The notes under the pieces are model-generated. The model did no database searches, was not told the DNA's origin, and saw only the letters and a list, made by a program, of their open reading frames with translations. The position numbers were made by a program, and so were the translations under genes. DNA of 64,000 bases from Hirundichthys speculiger (lineage: Eukaryota > Chordata > Actinopteri > Beloniformes > Exocoetidae): assembly GCA_018398805.1 (NCBI GenBank), contig JAGFBZ010000555.1, positions 372,001 through 436,000 on the forward strand, in the 5' to 3' direction. Shown one piece after another: positions 43,215 through 55,837 of this stretch. Each line of letters opens with the position of its first letter. Positions within the stretch are counted from its first letter, which is position 1.

Positions 43215-45425
43215 AACAGTTGTATGATTTCCTTCTTTTATGTATTTTATGATTATGTATATTTTTCCATTTAATATGCATTGCTCAATGTTGTAATTGT
43301 GGTTTTTAAAAGTGTTCCAGAGCCCAAATATTAATTGAACAGTCATCATCAACTTCCACATTGACAGAGACTTACTCGAGAGCATTTACCTAACTCTAAC
43401 CTAATCTAAACCTGATCTTATTCTTCCTATCAAGTGCAATGATTTAATGGATCTAGGTTTTGACTGAGTAAACAAATTTCTCCACAACGTAATACCCCGA
43501 GCACACACATACACCCACGCACAGTTTCACAGCCTTATCAAATTTATTGCTCTGTTTATCTTCGCATCTGTTTGGGCTAACAGGGTTGTAGGCAGTTTCC
43601 AGAGTCTGTCAGTTTCTGGAGGCAGGTGCGAGAGTGTTGCACAGAGCTCTGTAAGGCATGCATGATGCAACATAAATGCATCACATGTCTATCATGAAGA
43701 TATTGTGCTTTAGTGATTGGAGTTAGCGTCAGATAACCTTGCTTGTCTCTGCAGAGGGAACACAATGCTGGAATTCCAGGCATGCTGATATCAACTTCCT
43801 GTGTTTGAGCCCTCTGCAAGGTACATTTTCCTGTCTGATGAGACTGAAGAGCACCATGACACAGGCTGACTTGAGTCACGATCCCCATGAAGACGTCTCA
43901 TCTATTGTGTCTTGACTGTGGCAGTGGAAGGTGAGAGGAAGGTGATTTCATATTTTCCCAGCGTTCCAGACTCAAGTCCACACGACAGGGCTGATCACTG
44001 ATTCATATTTTTCCTGAGTGGTAACCAGATGAGATAAAGCGCAGAGGTGCATTGTGTTAGAAAGAACAAAATCAGCATCCATGTGCTAAATGATTGGGTA
44101 GCTGTAAGGTCTCCTGTATACAGCATGTCCCTGTCCTTTGTCAAGCATAAAAACAGGAAAATAAAAGCACTGGAAGGTGTACGGAGTGCGTGGCGCCACA
44201 CAGATGCTTGTGTAATCTCCTGTTTGAAGGCCCCGTGCTTCCTCTCTCTTGTACCTCAGGGAATCCAGGCGTCTCTGAAGTAAAGAGAGTAATGGCAAAG
44301 AAATGTCTTCCAAGGCAGTCCGAACAGTCAGTTCGAGCAGCCCAGTGTCACCCCGTTGGGCTTTGGTGCCTGTTTTATACTGATCCGACTAGGAACCTGT
44401 GCAGCGTTGTGTTGAAATGATCCTTCCATCTTACAGATAACAACAAGAGGAAAACAATAGCGATTAAACAGGCAGTAATGTTGGCGCTGCTCTCGTTCTG
44501 CATGGATACACTCCCAGAGGCCCACCACATGTTTCAATGCCTGATTCCACACACAAAAACCATTACTTAGGAGGTGATGCCTTCATTACGTCTGTGGAGA
44601 TTTACACCAATCCAAACCAAAGTCTCTCCACTAATCCATCCCTAAATTCATATCTCCTTGTAAATATGCAGATTCTGTTGGAAATCTTTTAGCACTGGAG
44701 GCTCTCTGGTTTCTGTTGTCGAAATCTTGGTCTAGACATTCAGCTGCGAAATATAACGTGTTGCTCGCAGAATCAGCGGAACTGATCCCAATATCACAAA
44801 ATGCTGACTAGACGGTGAATGACTTTGCAAGTAATTTAAAGGTGTCAGACAACTTCCCATAGCTGGAAGCAATCATGAAGAGTCTTGATTGAGTCGGGGC
44901 ACACAACCGTGACTTCAGCGGGTGGAAGGTGGTAATTGAAGTAAACTGGAGGCAGTGTTTTCTTCATCTTAGCTTTAGGAGAAAATCAAACATGAGCTCA
45001 AGGTCTTTGCTCTTGTTGAATGAAAACTGTTGTTTCATGGTGCAAGTTGAGTCAGTGTCCACAGGAGCATAGTTGTCCTTTAATTACCGGTAATAAAAGA
45101 ATCTACTTATGCCCATGTCAATAGTGACCCAACAAGATCCCCAATTTTTGAAAAACTCTGGCTTAAAGTCTTTACATGTGGGAGGCTGTCATACTTCATT
45201 CTTTTGAAAAGTCCTTTGGTGTACAGTCAGCATAGGAAATACACAGTTTCTCCCAGAAGCAGAGCAAAAGAGCTTTCCAACACGACTGAGACCATGTTCA
45301 CAATAATTCATTTTTGTTTCAAAACGTAAAACTCTTGTTATTGTTACGCCTGACAAAAATAAGATAAAATAAAAAATAAGTTTGATCTGGATGTAGATGA
45401 AGAAAATATCCTAAACATTTTGAAT
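43215..45425. other. No gene recognised
   Basis: Several 65-100 codon frames on both strands without family signatures. No splice-supported exon, RNA gene or defined repeat was seen. Confidence 0.4.
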
Positions 45426-45427
45426 CT

Positions 45428-45965
45428 ATGGCTATATTCCAAATGGAGCACTTTGCATGAGTTAATCCGACACAGTGCGCTACGTACAGTGTTCTCAGGT
45501 GAGCAGCGTTACGCGTAACTGTTTTCTCTATTTAAAATTGTCATATTTTTACCGTAAATGTCAGCAGTGATCATTCTTCTTCAGCTGCTTCACCCAAATT
45601 ACTGCTATGCTGCCACCAACGTTTGACTTTTCGTTAATTATAAAAACCAAATTTAATTAACCTGTATTTCCTTGTCTGTGTCTACTCTTCTCACTTCTTT
45701 TTATGAGAAATTAAAGTTGTGCGATCTTTGTTGCCAAAGACGCACTGCCATCCTCTTTTTGACCAGAAATGGGACCAAAAAAGGGTCCTCGCACTTACTA
45801 ATTGTATCCATCAAGATGGTGGCCATTTGGGCCGAGTGAGTACAGTGTTCCATAACCACTTTTCTTACCTTTTTGATTGCACCGTCCAGGTATCGCACAA
45901 CTACAGAATTGTCAGTGCAATCACACTTATGCACTTAAAATAGTGTCAGTTTGGAACATAACCAT
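45428..45965. mobile_element. Candidate MITE with imperfect ~20 bp inverted termini
   Basis: The left end ATGGCTATATTCCAAATGG (45428 on) and the reverse complement of the right end ATGGTTATGTTCCAAACTG (to 45965) agree at most positions. No transposase frame is inside and no target duplication could be fixed, so the superfamily is open. Confidence 0.5.
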
Positions 45966-46341
45966 TGACATTGTTGCATATCTTTGCTTCATGACTTTGT
46001 CTTGTGGGTCATACATAAATGTCCTTGGATTTACCAAACCTCTGTCATGTGATGATCACCAGAAGATAACTTGGTGTGCCTTAATGAAGGTGTGGAAAAG
46101 GAGCAGCAAGTGCTGCTGACTTTGTTATCCTTGGTACCAGATGATATGCAGCCACAGTCTTCATTTAATGATAAATCATCTGTCTGTATGCCATCCACCC
46201 ATTTACTTCCTCTTATCTGGACTTGGGTCATGGTGGTAACAGGCTGACCAAAGAGACCCAGACCTCCCTCTACCCAGGCCACCTCCTCCAGCCTTTCTGG
46301 ACATTACTGAGGCAACTTTAAGGCCTCTTTAAGCCAGCTGT

Positions 46342-47998
46342 GATCACCGGCCACTTTATTAGGTCCACCTGTCCAACTGCTCGTTAATGCAAATTTCTAA
46401 TCAGCCAATCACATGGCAGCAACTCAAATCATTTACTCATGTAGACATGGTCAAGATCAGGGGTGGGCAATTAATTTTTACAAGGGGCCACATGAAAAAC
46501 CTGAGTGTGTCAGAGGGCCACATCAACGATAACTTGAACTTAATCTTGCTCAACTTTCTTCCATTGTAAAATGCATTAAATTATATATTCTAAATAGCTG
46601 GTACTGGTAATTAGAAGAATACAATTATTCTGTAGATATTTATATTAGGCTCTGTGAAATTGTGGCGTATAGGTCGAGTAAAAAAACAAAAATAATTAAT
46701 AAGTCCAATTTATTCTTAACTTGTTAAATTCCTCAAACTGTGAATTACAACACATCTATAGAAACACATCAATAAAATGAATAATGTTTTAATGTTTACC
46801 ACCTCATTTTACCAATTCCTTGTTGGGTTTGCAGTTTTGCTTGCAATGCATCAGCCTCTATTGCGCGCTCTTTATCAGACAGATTTCTGTATTTTTCCTC
46901 ATGCTTGGTCGTGTAGTGCGGATTCAAATTATAATCTTTAAACAGCGATCTGTGTAGCACAAATCACGGCTTCACCTTTTAATTTCTGTAAAGACATACT
47001 TAGCGGTCCATGTCTTGTTGAAAGCACGTCATTCCTTGTCAACTTTTCTTTTCTTAGCGTCAGCACACATTTTAACGACAGCATCACTTAGCGCTGTTTA
47101 CCCTCATGCACGTACGCTACACGGAAGTACTACGCCTTTCAAAATAAAAGCACCACAGTTGTATTGCACGCACGACATAGATTTTTTTTTTTATTATTAA
47201 GTTGTAATCAAATTTAATTTATGATTGGCCTCGTGCGGGCCGGACAGAGACGCACAAAGGGCCGGATGTGGCCCGCGGGCCGTGTTTTGCCCAGGTCTGG
47301 TCAAGATGATCAGCTGCAGTTCAAACCAGCATCTGAACGGAGAAGAAAGGTGATTTAAGTGACTTTGAACGTGGCATGGTTGTTGGTCCCAAGACAGGCT
47401 GGTCTGAATATTTCAGAAACTGTTGATCTACAGGAATTTTCACCAACAACCATCTCTAGGGTTTACAGAGAATGGTCCGAAAAAGAGAAAATATCCAGTG
47501 AGCAGCAGTTCTGCAAGCGCAAATGCCAGAGGTCAGAGAAGAATAGTCAGACTGGTTGGAGCTGATAGAAGGGCAACTGTAACTCAAATAACCAGTCATT
47601 ACAACCGAGGTCTGCAGAAGAGCATCTTCTGCGCAAAATACGTTGCGCAAAATACATTGAACCTTGAGGTGGATGAGTTACAGCAGCAGAAGACCACACC
47701 AGGTGTCACTCCTGTCAGCTAACAGAACAGGAAATTGAGGCTACAATTCACACAGACTCACTAAAACTGGACAATAGAAGATTGGAAAAATGTTGCCTGG
47801 TCTGATGGTGGGGTCAGAATTTGGCCTCAACAACAATTGCGTGATGCTGTCATGTCAATATGGACCAAACTCTCTGAGGAATGTTTCCAGTATCTTGTTG
47901 AATCCTATGCCACGAAGGATTAAGGCAGTTCTGAAGGCAAAAGGGGGTCCAACCCGGTGTTAGCAAGGCACACCTAATAAAGTGGCAGGTGAGTGTAT
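46342..47998 (+). mobile_element. Tc1-like transposon, internally deleted, host of a hAT insertion
   Basis: Terminal sequences 'ccactttattaggtccacct' (left) and 'cacctaataaagtggcaggt' (right) are inverted copies. Transposase pieces read on the plus strand: VTLNVAWLLVPRQAGLNISE, TTISRVYREWSEKEKISSEQ (helix-turn-helix DNA-binding part) and, after an internal deletion, KLSEECFQYLVESYATKD near 47865-47925. The middle, including the catalytic DDE region after DWKNVAWSD, is missing. A hAT element occupies 46458-47299. Confidence 0.88.
46458..47299 (-). mobile_element. hAT element, 842 bp, with BED zinc-finger remnant
   Basis: Flanked by an exact 8-bp duplication GTCAAGAT (46450-46457 and 47300-47307), the hAT hallmark. 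Termini CAGGGGTGGGCAA and TTGCCCAGGTCTG are imperfect inverted repeats. On the minus strand it keeps the N-terminal part of a hAT transposase around 46800-47080. This includes KKRKVDKE, a stop in place of the usual Cys, RAFNKTWTAKYVFTEI, KLKGEAVICATQ and, in another frame, HYTTKHEEKYRNLSDKERAI and QTQQGIGKMR. These form a BED-type zinc finger with broken frame. The catalytic domain is gone. Confidence 0.92.
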
Positions 47999-47999
47999 A

Positions 48000-48850
48000 T
48001 TCTCTCCAGTGTGCCTTGGTTTGCCTCTGGGCCTCCTTTTAATTGTACATGCCCAGAACACCTCCCCAGGAAAGCATCCAGGGTGATCCCTACCTGAACC
48101 ACTCCAACTGGCTCCTCTTGATGCAGAGGAACATTGAATTTACTCTGAGTCTCTTCTGGATGGCTAAACTTCTCACTCTGTCTGAAAGGAGGAGTCTAAC
48201 CACCTTGTGGAGGAAGCTAATTTTAGCCTCTAATTTCCGTGAGCTTGTTCTTGAAGTCACTATCCACAGTTCATGACCATAGGTGAGGGTAGAATCATAG
48301 ACTGACCAGTAAACAGAGAGCCTTGCCTTTTGGCTTAGCGCTCCCTTCATCACAACAATCCAGTACAGAGTTCAGATTACTGCAGACGTTGCACCACTCC
48401 ATCTTTCACTTTTCTGCTCCATTCTTCTCTCACTGAAGAACAAGCACTGAGGTACTTGAACTCTTCCACCAGAGGCAGTACCTCACCAACAATCTGGAGG
48501 GAGCACACTTCCCTTTTCCAACTGAGAACGATGGTCTCAGATTTAGAGGTGTTGCTTCCCAGCCCCCTCCCGCTGGGCTGTAAACTGCTCCAGTGGGGGC
48601 TGAAGATCGTGGCATGATGGTCCCAGCACAACCATGTCAGCTGACATGCTGAGCGTGTAGGTGCACCATTATAAGAGAAATCTTCAACAAAGGTTGTTTC
48701 CAGCTGACTTTCTATCCTGTTTTCACACATCCACACATGTGGAGACGGATGCCCATGTGATACGCATTTACAGCGGCGTAATGTGGATGGAAATCTTTTC
48801 TGACACCAAGCTGAAATGCTTGTCTGGATGCTGATCTGTTTTGTTTTCAA
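48000..48850 (-). mobile_element. RTE LINE relic
   Basis: Minus-strand frames correspond to the C-terminal region of the same LINE group as 9604-12955: KARLSVYWSVYDSTLTYGHE, SRKLEAKISFLHKVVRL, LSDRVRS and RSQLEWF, with VEEFKYLSA further upstream (about 48430). Several stops and frame changes; 5' and 3' ends are truncated. The right end of the Tc1 copy lies just before it. Confidence 0.8.
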
Positions 48851-48859
48851 AGGTCAGAC

Positions 48860-51227
48860 TGTGTCTTGATATTATGAAACACAACTTGACTAGAACCGAC
48901 TAATAACAGCTGGGTGGTTATTGAATTGGTTTTTGTGTCAAGTGTCAGTTGTAGGTAAGTTAATGGTGTCAGTGAGACTCATCAAGCAGCACCATTCTTT
49001 AAGGTCAGTCGCTCAGCTCTGAACGGTGGTCCCGTGTCTTTTGTCGTGGCCTTCTCTCCCTCAGAGACACTCCCACACTGCGACGGAGGCTGACCCCTAT
49101 TTGTGTCTGAATGAGCACGAGCAGGCCTGAGAGTGTTTCTGTTTGCACGTCTCCTCACTGGTTTTGTTTGAAGTCTGCAGGGGGTTGGGAGCTGCATGGA
49201 CTCCCTTGGAAAAACAGGCATCCCACCTCGATGCTGAATTTGGAGACGGTCTGCTGTAAAGAGTTAGTATGCCTGTGTGAGATGGACAGTAGGACAGCTG
49301 CACGAGTTCTTCAAGACACACTGACTTTAAGGTGGCACATACATTTCTGTAAATAAGCTTTTTTTTTTTTCTATAGATACATCAATATGAAATCCAGCCT
49401 TCTAATGTATATAGAGTAATGAGACTATACACATGTGGGCATTTGGAATTATTGGACTTTGAACACATTCCTTGTCTGATTCTGCTTAGACGGGGGACCA
49501 TATCACTTCTTGGCTCAGTCGTTCATGTGCATAGCTGCGCAACCGGCTGCTGAGTTGGGAAGTTTTTGCAGCCAAGAGTCAAGCAAGCAATTGTGAAAAG
49601 CAAACTACAAGCAGAGTGTGTCCCAGAGTTCACCTGTAATCCATCAACCTGTTTTTTTTTTTTTTAATTCTTTTTCTCTCTTTTGTCAGGCTGAACAAAC
49701 TTAATTGTGGATGACTGCATCTCAACAGTTTATAAAAAAAAGAAGAAAAAAAGGCCTATTTCAGGTATCTTAAATGACTATCAAACAAAAGACTCCAGTT
49801 TTATGAACCTGGCATTGTAGGACTTTTGAATCTGGACTGAAGTGAATTAACTGAATTATAATGAACTGTAATATAACTGAGATAAACTGGATTGTCTTTG
49901 ACTGGTCTGTAGTGGACTTGTCTTCTGTGTAAAGGGCTGTCAAGCAGAAAAAAGGCATTATGTTCACACTGCAGTGATCATCACTGAGTGACTCCTCAAT
50001 CCCAGTAACACAACTGCGTATCGCTCACAGTACAACGTCACACATCAGCAGCGATGAAGCTAACTCACAGAGCTACAGCAGACATCACAGCAGATGCAAG
50101 CAAGACGCTTAAGAGAGTAATAACTGAAGGGATATTGAGAGAATGATGGAAGAAGAGTCCTAATAAACGTCTATCCTAGACAGCCTCCATCATTTAAAGG
50201 GTGAGCCAAAGCATTAAATATAGCAAAAGTCCTCAGTGGTACTTTAAGATGACATTTGTAGAAGGGCTGGGCGATTTTATCGATTCTGCCATATATCGAT
50301 ATTTTATTTCCCCAGGGAGTATCGATATTTCAGCCGATTCTGCTTTCAAAACCCCCACTTTAAGATGAATTTTGGCTGTAGAGATATATAAATCCAGCGC
50401 CTGCGTGCTGACAATTTTGCTAAACCATCACTTTGTATAGATATATTTGGATTTGAGTACCGTTACCATGGCAAACTGTGGTTTCAATGAGGGGACAGGA
50501 AGTTGCGTCTTTAATTCTCATGAGCATCATGGAGACATTTTGGAGCGCCATGGTTGACCACTGTTGACAGCAGCGGCAAGAGAGATACACCTGCTAAAAA
50601 CAACCAACTATTCCTTTAAATAAAACAGAAACTGATGCCTTCACATAAAAACACTGCTTTGTATTCGTTTTTAGTCCCCAAAATGTGCTGGAAATCCATT
50701 TTCTAAAGTCCTGTGTAGGATTGTCGTTGTCATTTTTCTATGTTTTTGTTGGAGAGTGTGAAGAAGAATGAAAACACAAAGTCTTTAAGCATATTAGCTT
50801 CTTATATCCATATGAAAATAGCATTATGTGACAAAGTTATCACAAACATTCTGTTTTTCACCAAATCTTATAATAAACAGACAATAAGTAACAGTTGTAA
50901 GTGGACATAATGAACATACAAGCCTTGTTTTTCAATAACTTAATCTGTTTGGCTGATTATGGATTATTGGACACAGAATAGCATCAACACGGGGTTTCTA
51001 CATGTCGCTGCAAACGGAAAATATACAGGATACAAAAACAACATCTCTGTTTGCAAATTTTGGCTTTTTGTGTTTTTTTTTTTCTTAAGTGACAAGCTCC
51101 TCTGATCTTTTTCGTTTCCTGTAAAGGAAATAAAAACGAATGAGTTGCAGTCTAACGGAACAGCAGTTTACAGAACTTATTTTATGAATTCACAAGAAAT
51201 TTGATTGTCTCAGCCAAAACAAAACCT

Positions 51228-51263
<36 letters not shown>

Positions 51264-52555
51264 TCACTCTTTCAAAGAAAAAGAAAAGTGAGTTTGCTAT
51301 AACATGACAGTGGAGTAGGTGTGAGGGCGGGCCCGTGAACACACACTACACCGTACGTTCTGGCATTTAAAACTAACACACGTGCACACGCTCTTTAGCC
51401 ACAGAGGCTGAACGCTGCATGGCACTGGGAAGTCACAAAAGGTTTTTACCTTTTTACCTTATTCAGTCTTTATTCCTGTTTGCACCTCCCAGCCGCCGAG
51501 ACAGACCAAATCTGCTGTGCACACTGTATCTCAGCAACATCTCGTTTGCAGTATTTCTATAGAAGGTTAATCCACAGTAACAGTAGAGACAAATAAATAA
51601 AATAAAAAAAACAAAGCACACAGTCAGCTCACAGGTCTGTGTGTTGTTACACCTGTGCAGATTCTGAAACGGAGAAATCTCAATGATGCTAAATGATGTT
51701 TCTCTTCTTCAGTCATGTGTACATAATTCCAGTGTTTGAAGTGACTTAAATATAATTAAATATAAGGTTAGGGAGAGGCCATCATCAGTGATATCACACG
51801 TGGAAATTCTGTTAGTCTATCGATTATTGTCTGAGGAAATCCAATTACAGTCCAACATTTATGTCCATTTTTTGTTCATTTTTCTACCAAATGTACTTTT
51901 ATTTTAATGTGACAGTGGTTGTAACAAAATCAAGACTTTCAGCGACTCTCAAACCACATATAGATTTGGTTCTGTCAAAATTTAAGTGCAGCTTCCCTCT
52001 GCTGATATCGACACAAGCGTCCACGGAGACTTATGACATTGCACTATGTTCCACAGTTCTACAGCGATCAGCGATGCTTCTTCACCCCCCCACAGGCACT
52101 GTTCTTGCACACAGCTGGTCAGTCTTTGGGTGCCACCTGTTACTTTATACCATCATCTGTCGTAGAGCCAAGGTCCGTCCTTTTATTTGTATTCCATTTT
52201 CCTTTCCCCCCCTTCTTCTGTAGTCCATCCAGGAATTGTTACAGGTTCAGCAGACAGTGATTAGTAGTGTTACTGAGGAGATCACACGGGACGAGCAGGT
52301 TACTGACGAATGAATAAATACTTAAACAAAGGGGGTCATTGGGCTTCATCTCTGGATCGTCCTCAAAATACACCATGTTCCCTGTATGTCCCTGATGGGG
52401 GAAATAAAGACAGAAACATGCTTAATTCCTAAAACACACAGCTCTGTCTTCCATCATTTTCCATTTACTGATTCAACGACGGTTGGACTTTAAGTCACCC
52501 ACTCTTTCTTATTTATTAGTGTAAATATTCTGTGGGTTCACCTGGGCTTCTTTTA
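48860..52555. other. No gene recognised downstream of pdgfb; hAT-like end and (GA)n
   Basis: Contains a hAT-type terminal motif (gggctgggcgattttatcg) at about 50265-50345 with repeated ATCGATAT, and a (GA)n microsatellite at 51232-51262. The last kilobase before 52560 may be 3' UTR of pdgfb: minus-strand AATAAA candidates lie at 52512-52517 and 52182-52187. Confidence 0.45.
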
Positions 52556-52559
52556 GTTT

Positions 52560-52699
52560 CTACATGAGCATCGCTCTCATAGCTGCCTTGCTGATCCGTT
52601 TGCGATTCTTCCTCATCCTTCTCCTCGTCTGGGTGGGACTGGCGGGGGGTCTGGGGCCTGCTGGTGGCTGCCGTGTGGTCGTTGTGGACGTTGTTGTCT
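52560..52699 (-). CDS. pdgfb: pdgfb last coding exon (basic C-terminus)
   Basis: Acceptor TTATCTCACAG at 52700-52710, phase 1 entry, TAG at 52560-52562. It encodes a Thr/Pro-rich stretch (ETTTSTTTTRQPPAGPRPP) and then a strongly basic end (RRRMRKNRKRISKAAM followed by RAMLM). Basic C-termini of PDGF-B bind heparan sulfate and hold the factor near the cell that secretes it. Confidence 0.82.
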
Positions 52700-55600
52700 C
52701 TGTGAGATAAGATCAGATCAGATACACTTTATTGATCCCCCAAGGGGGGAAGATTCAGGGGCAGAAGAGGACAATTCAATGATTGTAGAATTCAAAATAA
52801 ATAAATAAAGATAAATTACCAAGAAACTTTTATTGTTGTGTTTTTTTAAGACTTTAAATTTTCAAAGTTGGAAACTTTTCTTAACAATTTAATAGGAAAA
52901 AAACTAGAAAATTGCAGATTAGCCTTTAACAGGGAACTTAAAAAAAAAGGAGATACCATAAAAAACATTAAATGAGATCAATGTTAAGTATTCATCAGGA
53001 ATTTAGAAAATCAGATATAAATCATAACAATCAAAGTCAGATACAAATAAAAATGTATCAATTTTAACATTACAAAACTTTTTAAATGGCATTAAATTAA
53101 TTTTATTAAATGTACATAATTTAAAAAATTAATTCAAAGTAAAAAAATATTGAAAATTTTGATTCGAAACAAATATATCCTTAAATTTTATTTGAAAAAA
53201 TGTTTGTGTTTACTTTGTATTTTAATTTAATAAATAAAAATGATATCCATTTTTAACTAATAAAAACATGTAATCTTTTTTATAAATATATACAACATTA
53301 TGATTTTTTTGTAATGATAAAATCTGATGAAATTTAAATTTAAGCTTGTGAGCATGAATTCATGCCCCATGTTGTCAGGATCAACACTGTGATGCTGCTT
53401 CCAGCCAGTTTTCTGTTATTTTCCAAGAACAGATTTGAAATGAATATAATTCTCCATGGCTTTTATTTGCATACCTATTTATAACAAAAAAGTATTTATA
53501 TTTATGTTAGTAAGTGATACATTTGAACAAGATTCCAATTTAATTTTCACTTTTTTCTATCTATTCCAGTTAAGTTCCATGGAAAGTTTCCAATTAGGAA
53601 TATTTCCCAAATCCCCCTTAACTTGACCTAGAAAGTTGTTGAAAAGTTTCTGTAAATCTAGTGGACATGTTCTGCCCATTTCCAACCCCAGTAAAGGTAT
53701 TAATTTTAGTTAATCAGCAATTCAATAATCACTGAATGCATCTTTTATTTTCTATACCTGGTTTCTGTGTTGCTGTTTGCAGATGATGGTGTTTTCCATG
53801 TAAGTGATGTTGATTGTCTGTCTCCTTGTCTTTTAGCCTTTTCTCCTCTTCTTGTTTGATCTGCTGCTGTCGCAGTATTTCCTTCTCTTGATCCAACCTC
53901 TTGTGGAGAAGCAGAAGCTCTTTTCTCTCGGCTTCTAGTTTTTCCTCCTTGAGCTGTAAAATCCTCTCCACATCTGGAGTCTCATTTTCTCTCTGTCTGG
54001 CCTGCGGGCGAGGCTCTGGGTTTGGCTCTTTGGTTGGTCGGTTCCTGCCTCCTAGTCGCTCGGTGAGGGTTTCCTCAGTCGGACCGAGCTGGACTTGAGG
54101 GTTTTCAGTGACATGCTGAGGGAGTCCACTTGCATGGCTCTTTGAAATTTTGAGCTTTTCCTCTTGCCATACCAGGCCGTGTGTTTCTGCATCTTCGCTC
54201 TCTTTGCGAGTCTTCCCTTCAGTGTTGTTGAACAGCAGCCCATCCCCGCCGTCTTCGAACTTTCTCTTTACTGTTACACCACCGTTACCCAGTGAGGAGA
54301 CTATTCTGTTGTCATCTGAGACCTCGTCCTCTTTCCTCTCCACATTCTCCTGCTTCTCGGTTTGACCTTCAGTCCCAAGGAGCCTGGTGGAGTTATGAGT
54401 CCAGTGTGGAGCAAAGAGAACAGCGTCTCCAGATCGAGTGGTGTCCTCCCTGACCAGACTGTACCCTTCTCCAGGTTGAGTGAAGGTGTCTCCTCTGGAG
54501 CTCCAGTGCTGATCCAGCAGATCCCCCAGATGGGCCCTTTGGTTTTGTTTCAGCTCATCCATCTGATGCAGCTCATCTTTGGAGTGCGCTTTCACCTTGA
54601 TGGTAATGTTAAACAAGATTAATCTCTTTTAAATTTTAACAAACAACATTCAGTGCTCAGCAGAAACTTGACAATATCTGGTGAGGTTTAAGAGGAACCC
54701 TGATAGCAGTAAGGATGCACAGCTAACATCAGTACCTGTTCCTGCACAGGTCCTAGGCTGAGCGTCTGGTTCCGATGCAGGTGGTTGTGCTGTCTGCGAG
54801 AGGATTTCTTCTTCAGGACAGGACGGGGAGCTTGCTGACATCTGCACTCCACATGATCCACAACCGACACCACTGCTTTAGCATAAGTGGGTCTCTTGTT
54901 TATATATTCAATCTTCATGACCTGGAGCGGTTGAGAAGAAGATGGGAGTCATGGGGAATTCACCATTTTACCCGTTAACGTGAAAACCCTGACTCATTCT
55001 GCCTCTGAGCCTGACTTTTCTATCTGACCTTCTCACCATTCATCTAATCAGTTCTTTTCTTGACCCTTGATCAAGAAAATTAAAATGAATTTCATTCAAA
55101 ATACCACAGAGACACACCCCCTTCACAGCTGTGCCTTATGGTCTTGCAGTCTTGGCTGCAATGGATGCTATGAGTTACCTAGCCACAAGTACTTTAGCTC
55201 AGTGATTCCCAAAGTGTGGGCCGCGGCCCCCTGGTGGGGCGTTGAGGTACTGCAGGTGGGCCATGAGAAGTCATTAAAATTAAACAAATTTTTTTTTTAA
55301 TCCTCGATTTTTGTAAATATGTCTTTAAATTACTGTAAAATATTCATTACATGCTTTAAAAATATATAGAAATAATAAAAAAAAATAGTTGAGAGTTATT
55401 CTACTGTAATCTTAACATGACAAGTAACACCTTATTTGTTGACCCCTTACATTAATACTGGAATATAGTTTTTAGTCTTGTATGTTGATCAAAGTGATGT
55501 TTAAAGGTTTGTATGGGCCACAGAGATTTTTCACACTTCAAATTGGGCCTTGGTATTCAGAAGTTTGGGAATGGCTGCTTTAGCCAAACTGAAATGTACG

Positions 55601-55789
55601 ACAAAGTCCGCCAGCAAGTAGAGAAAAATATCGCGAGCATAAAACACTATGCAGCTATTACGGACTTGTGTTCGAGTCACACAATGGAGCCTTACATTAA
55701 TCTCACAATCCACTATATCAATGAAGAGTGGAAGTTGTGTAGCAGATGCCTACAGACAGAATATTTGTGTGAGGATCATACGAGTGAAC

Positions 55790-55837
<48 letters not shown>

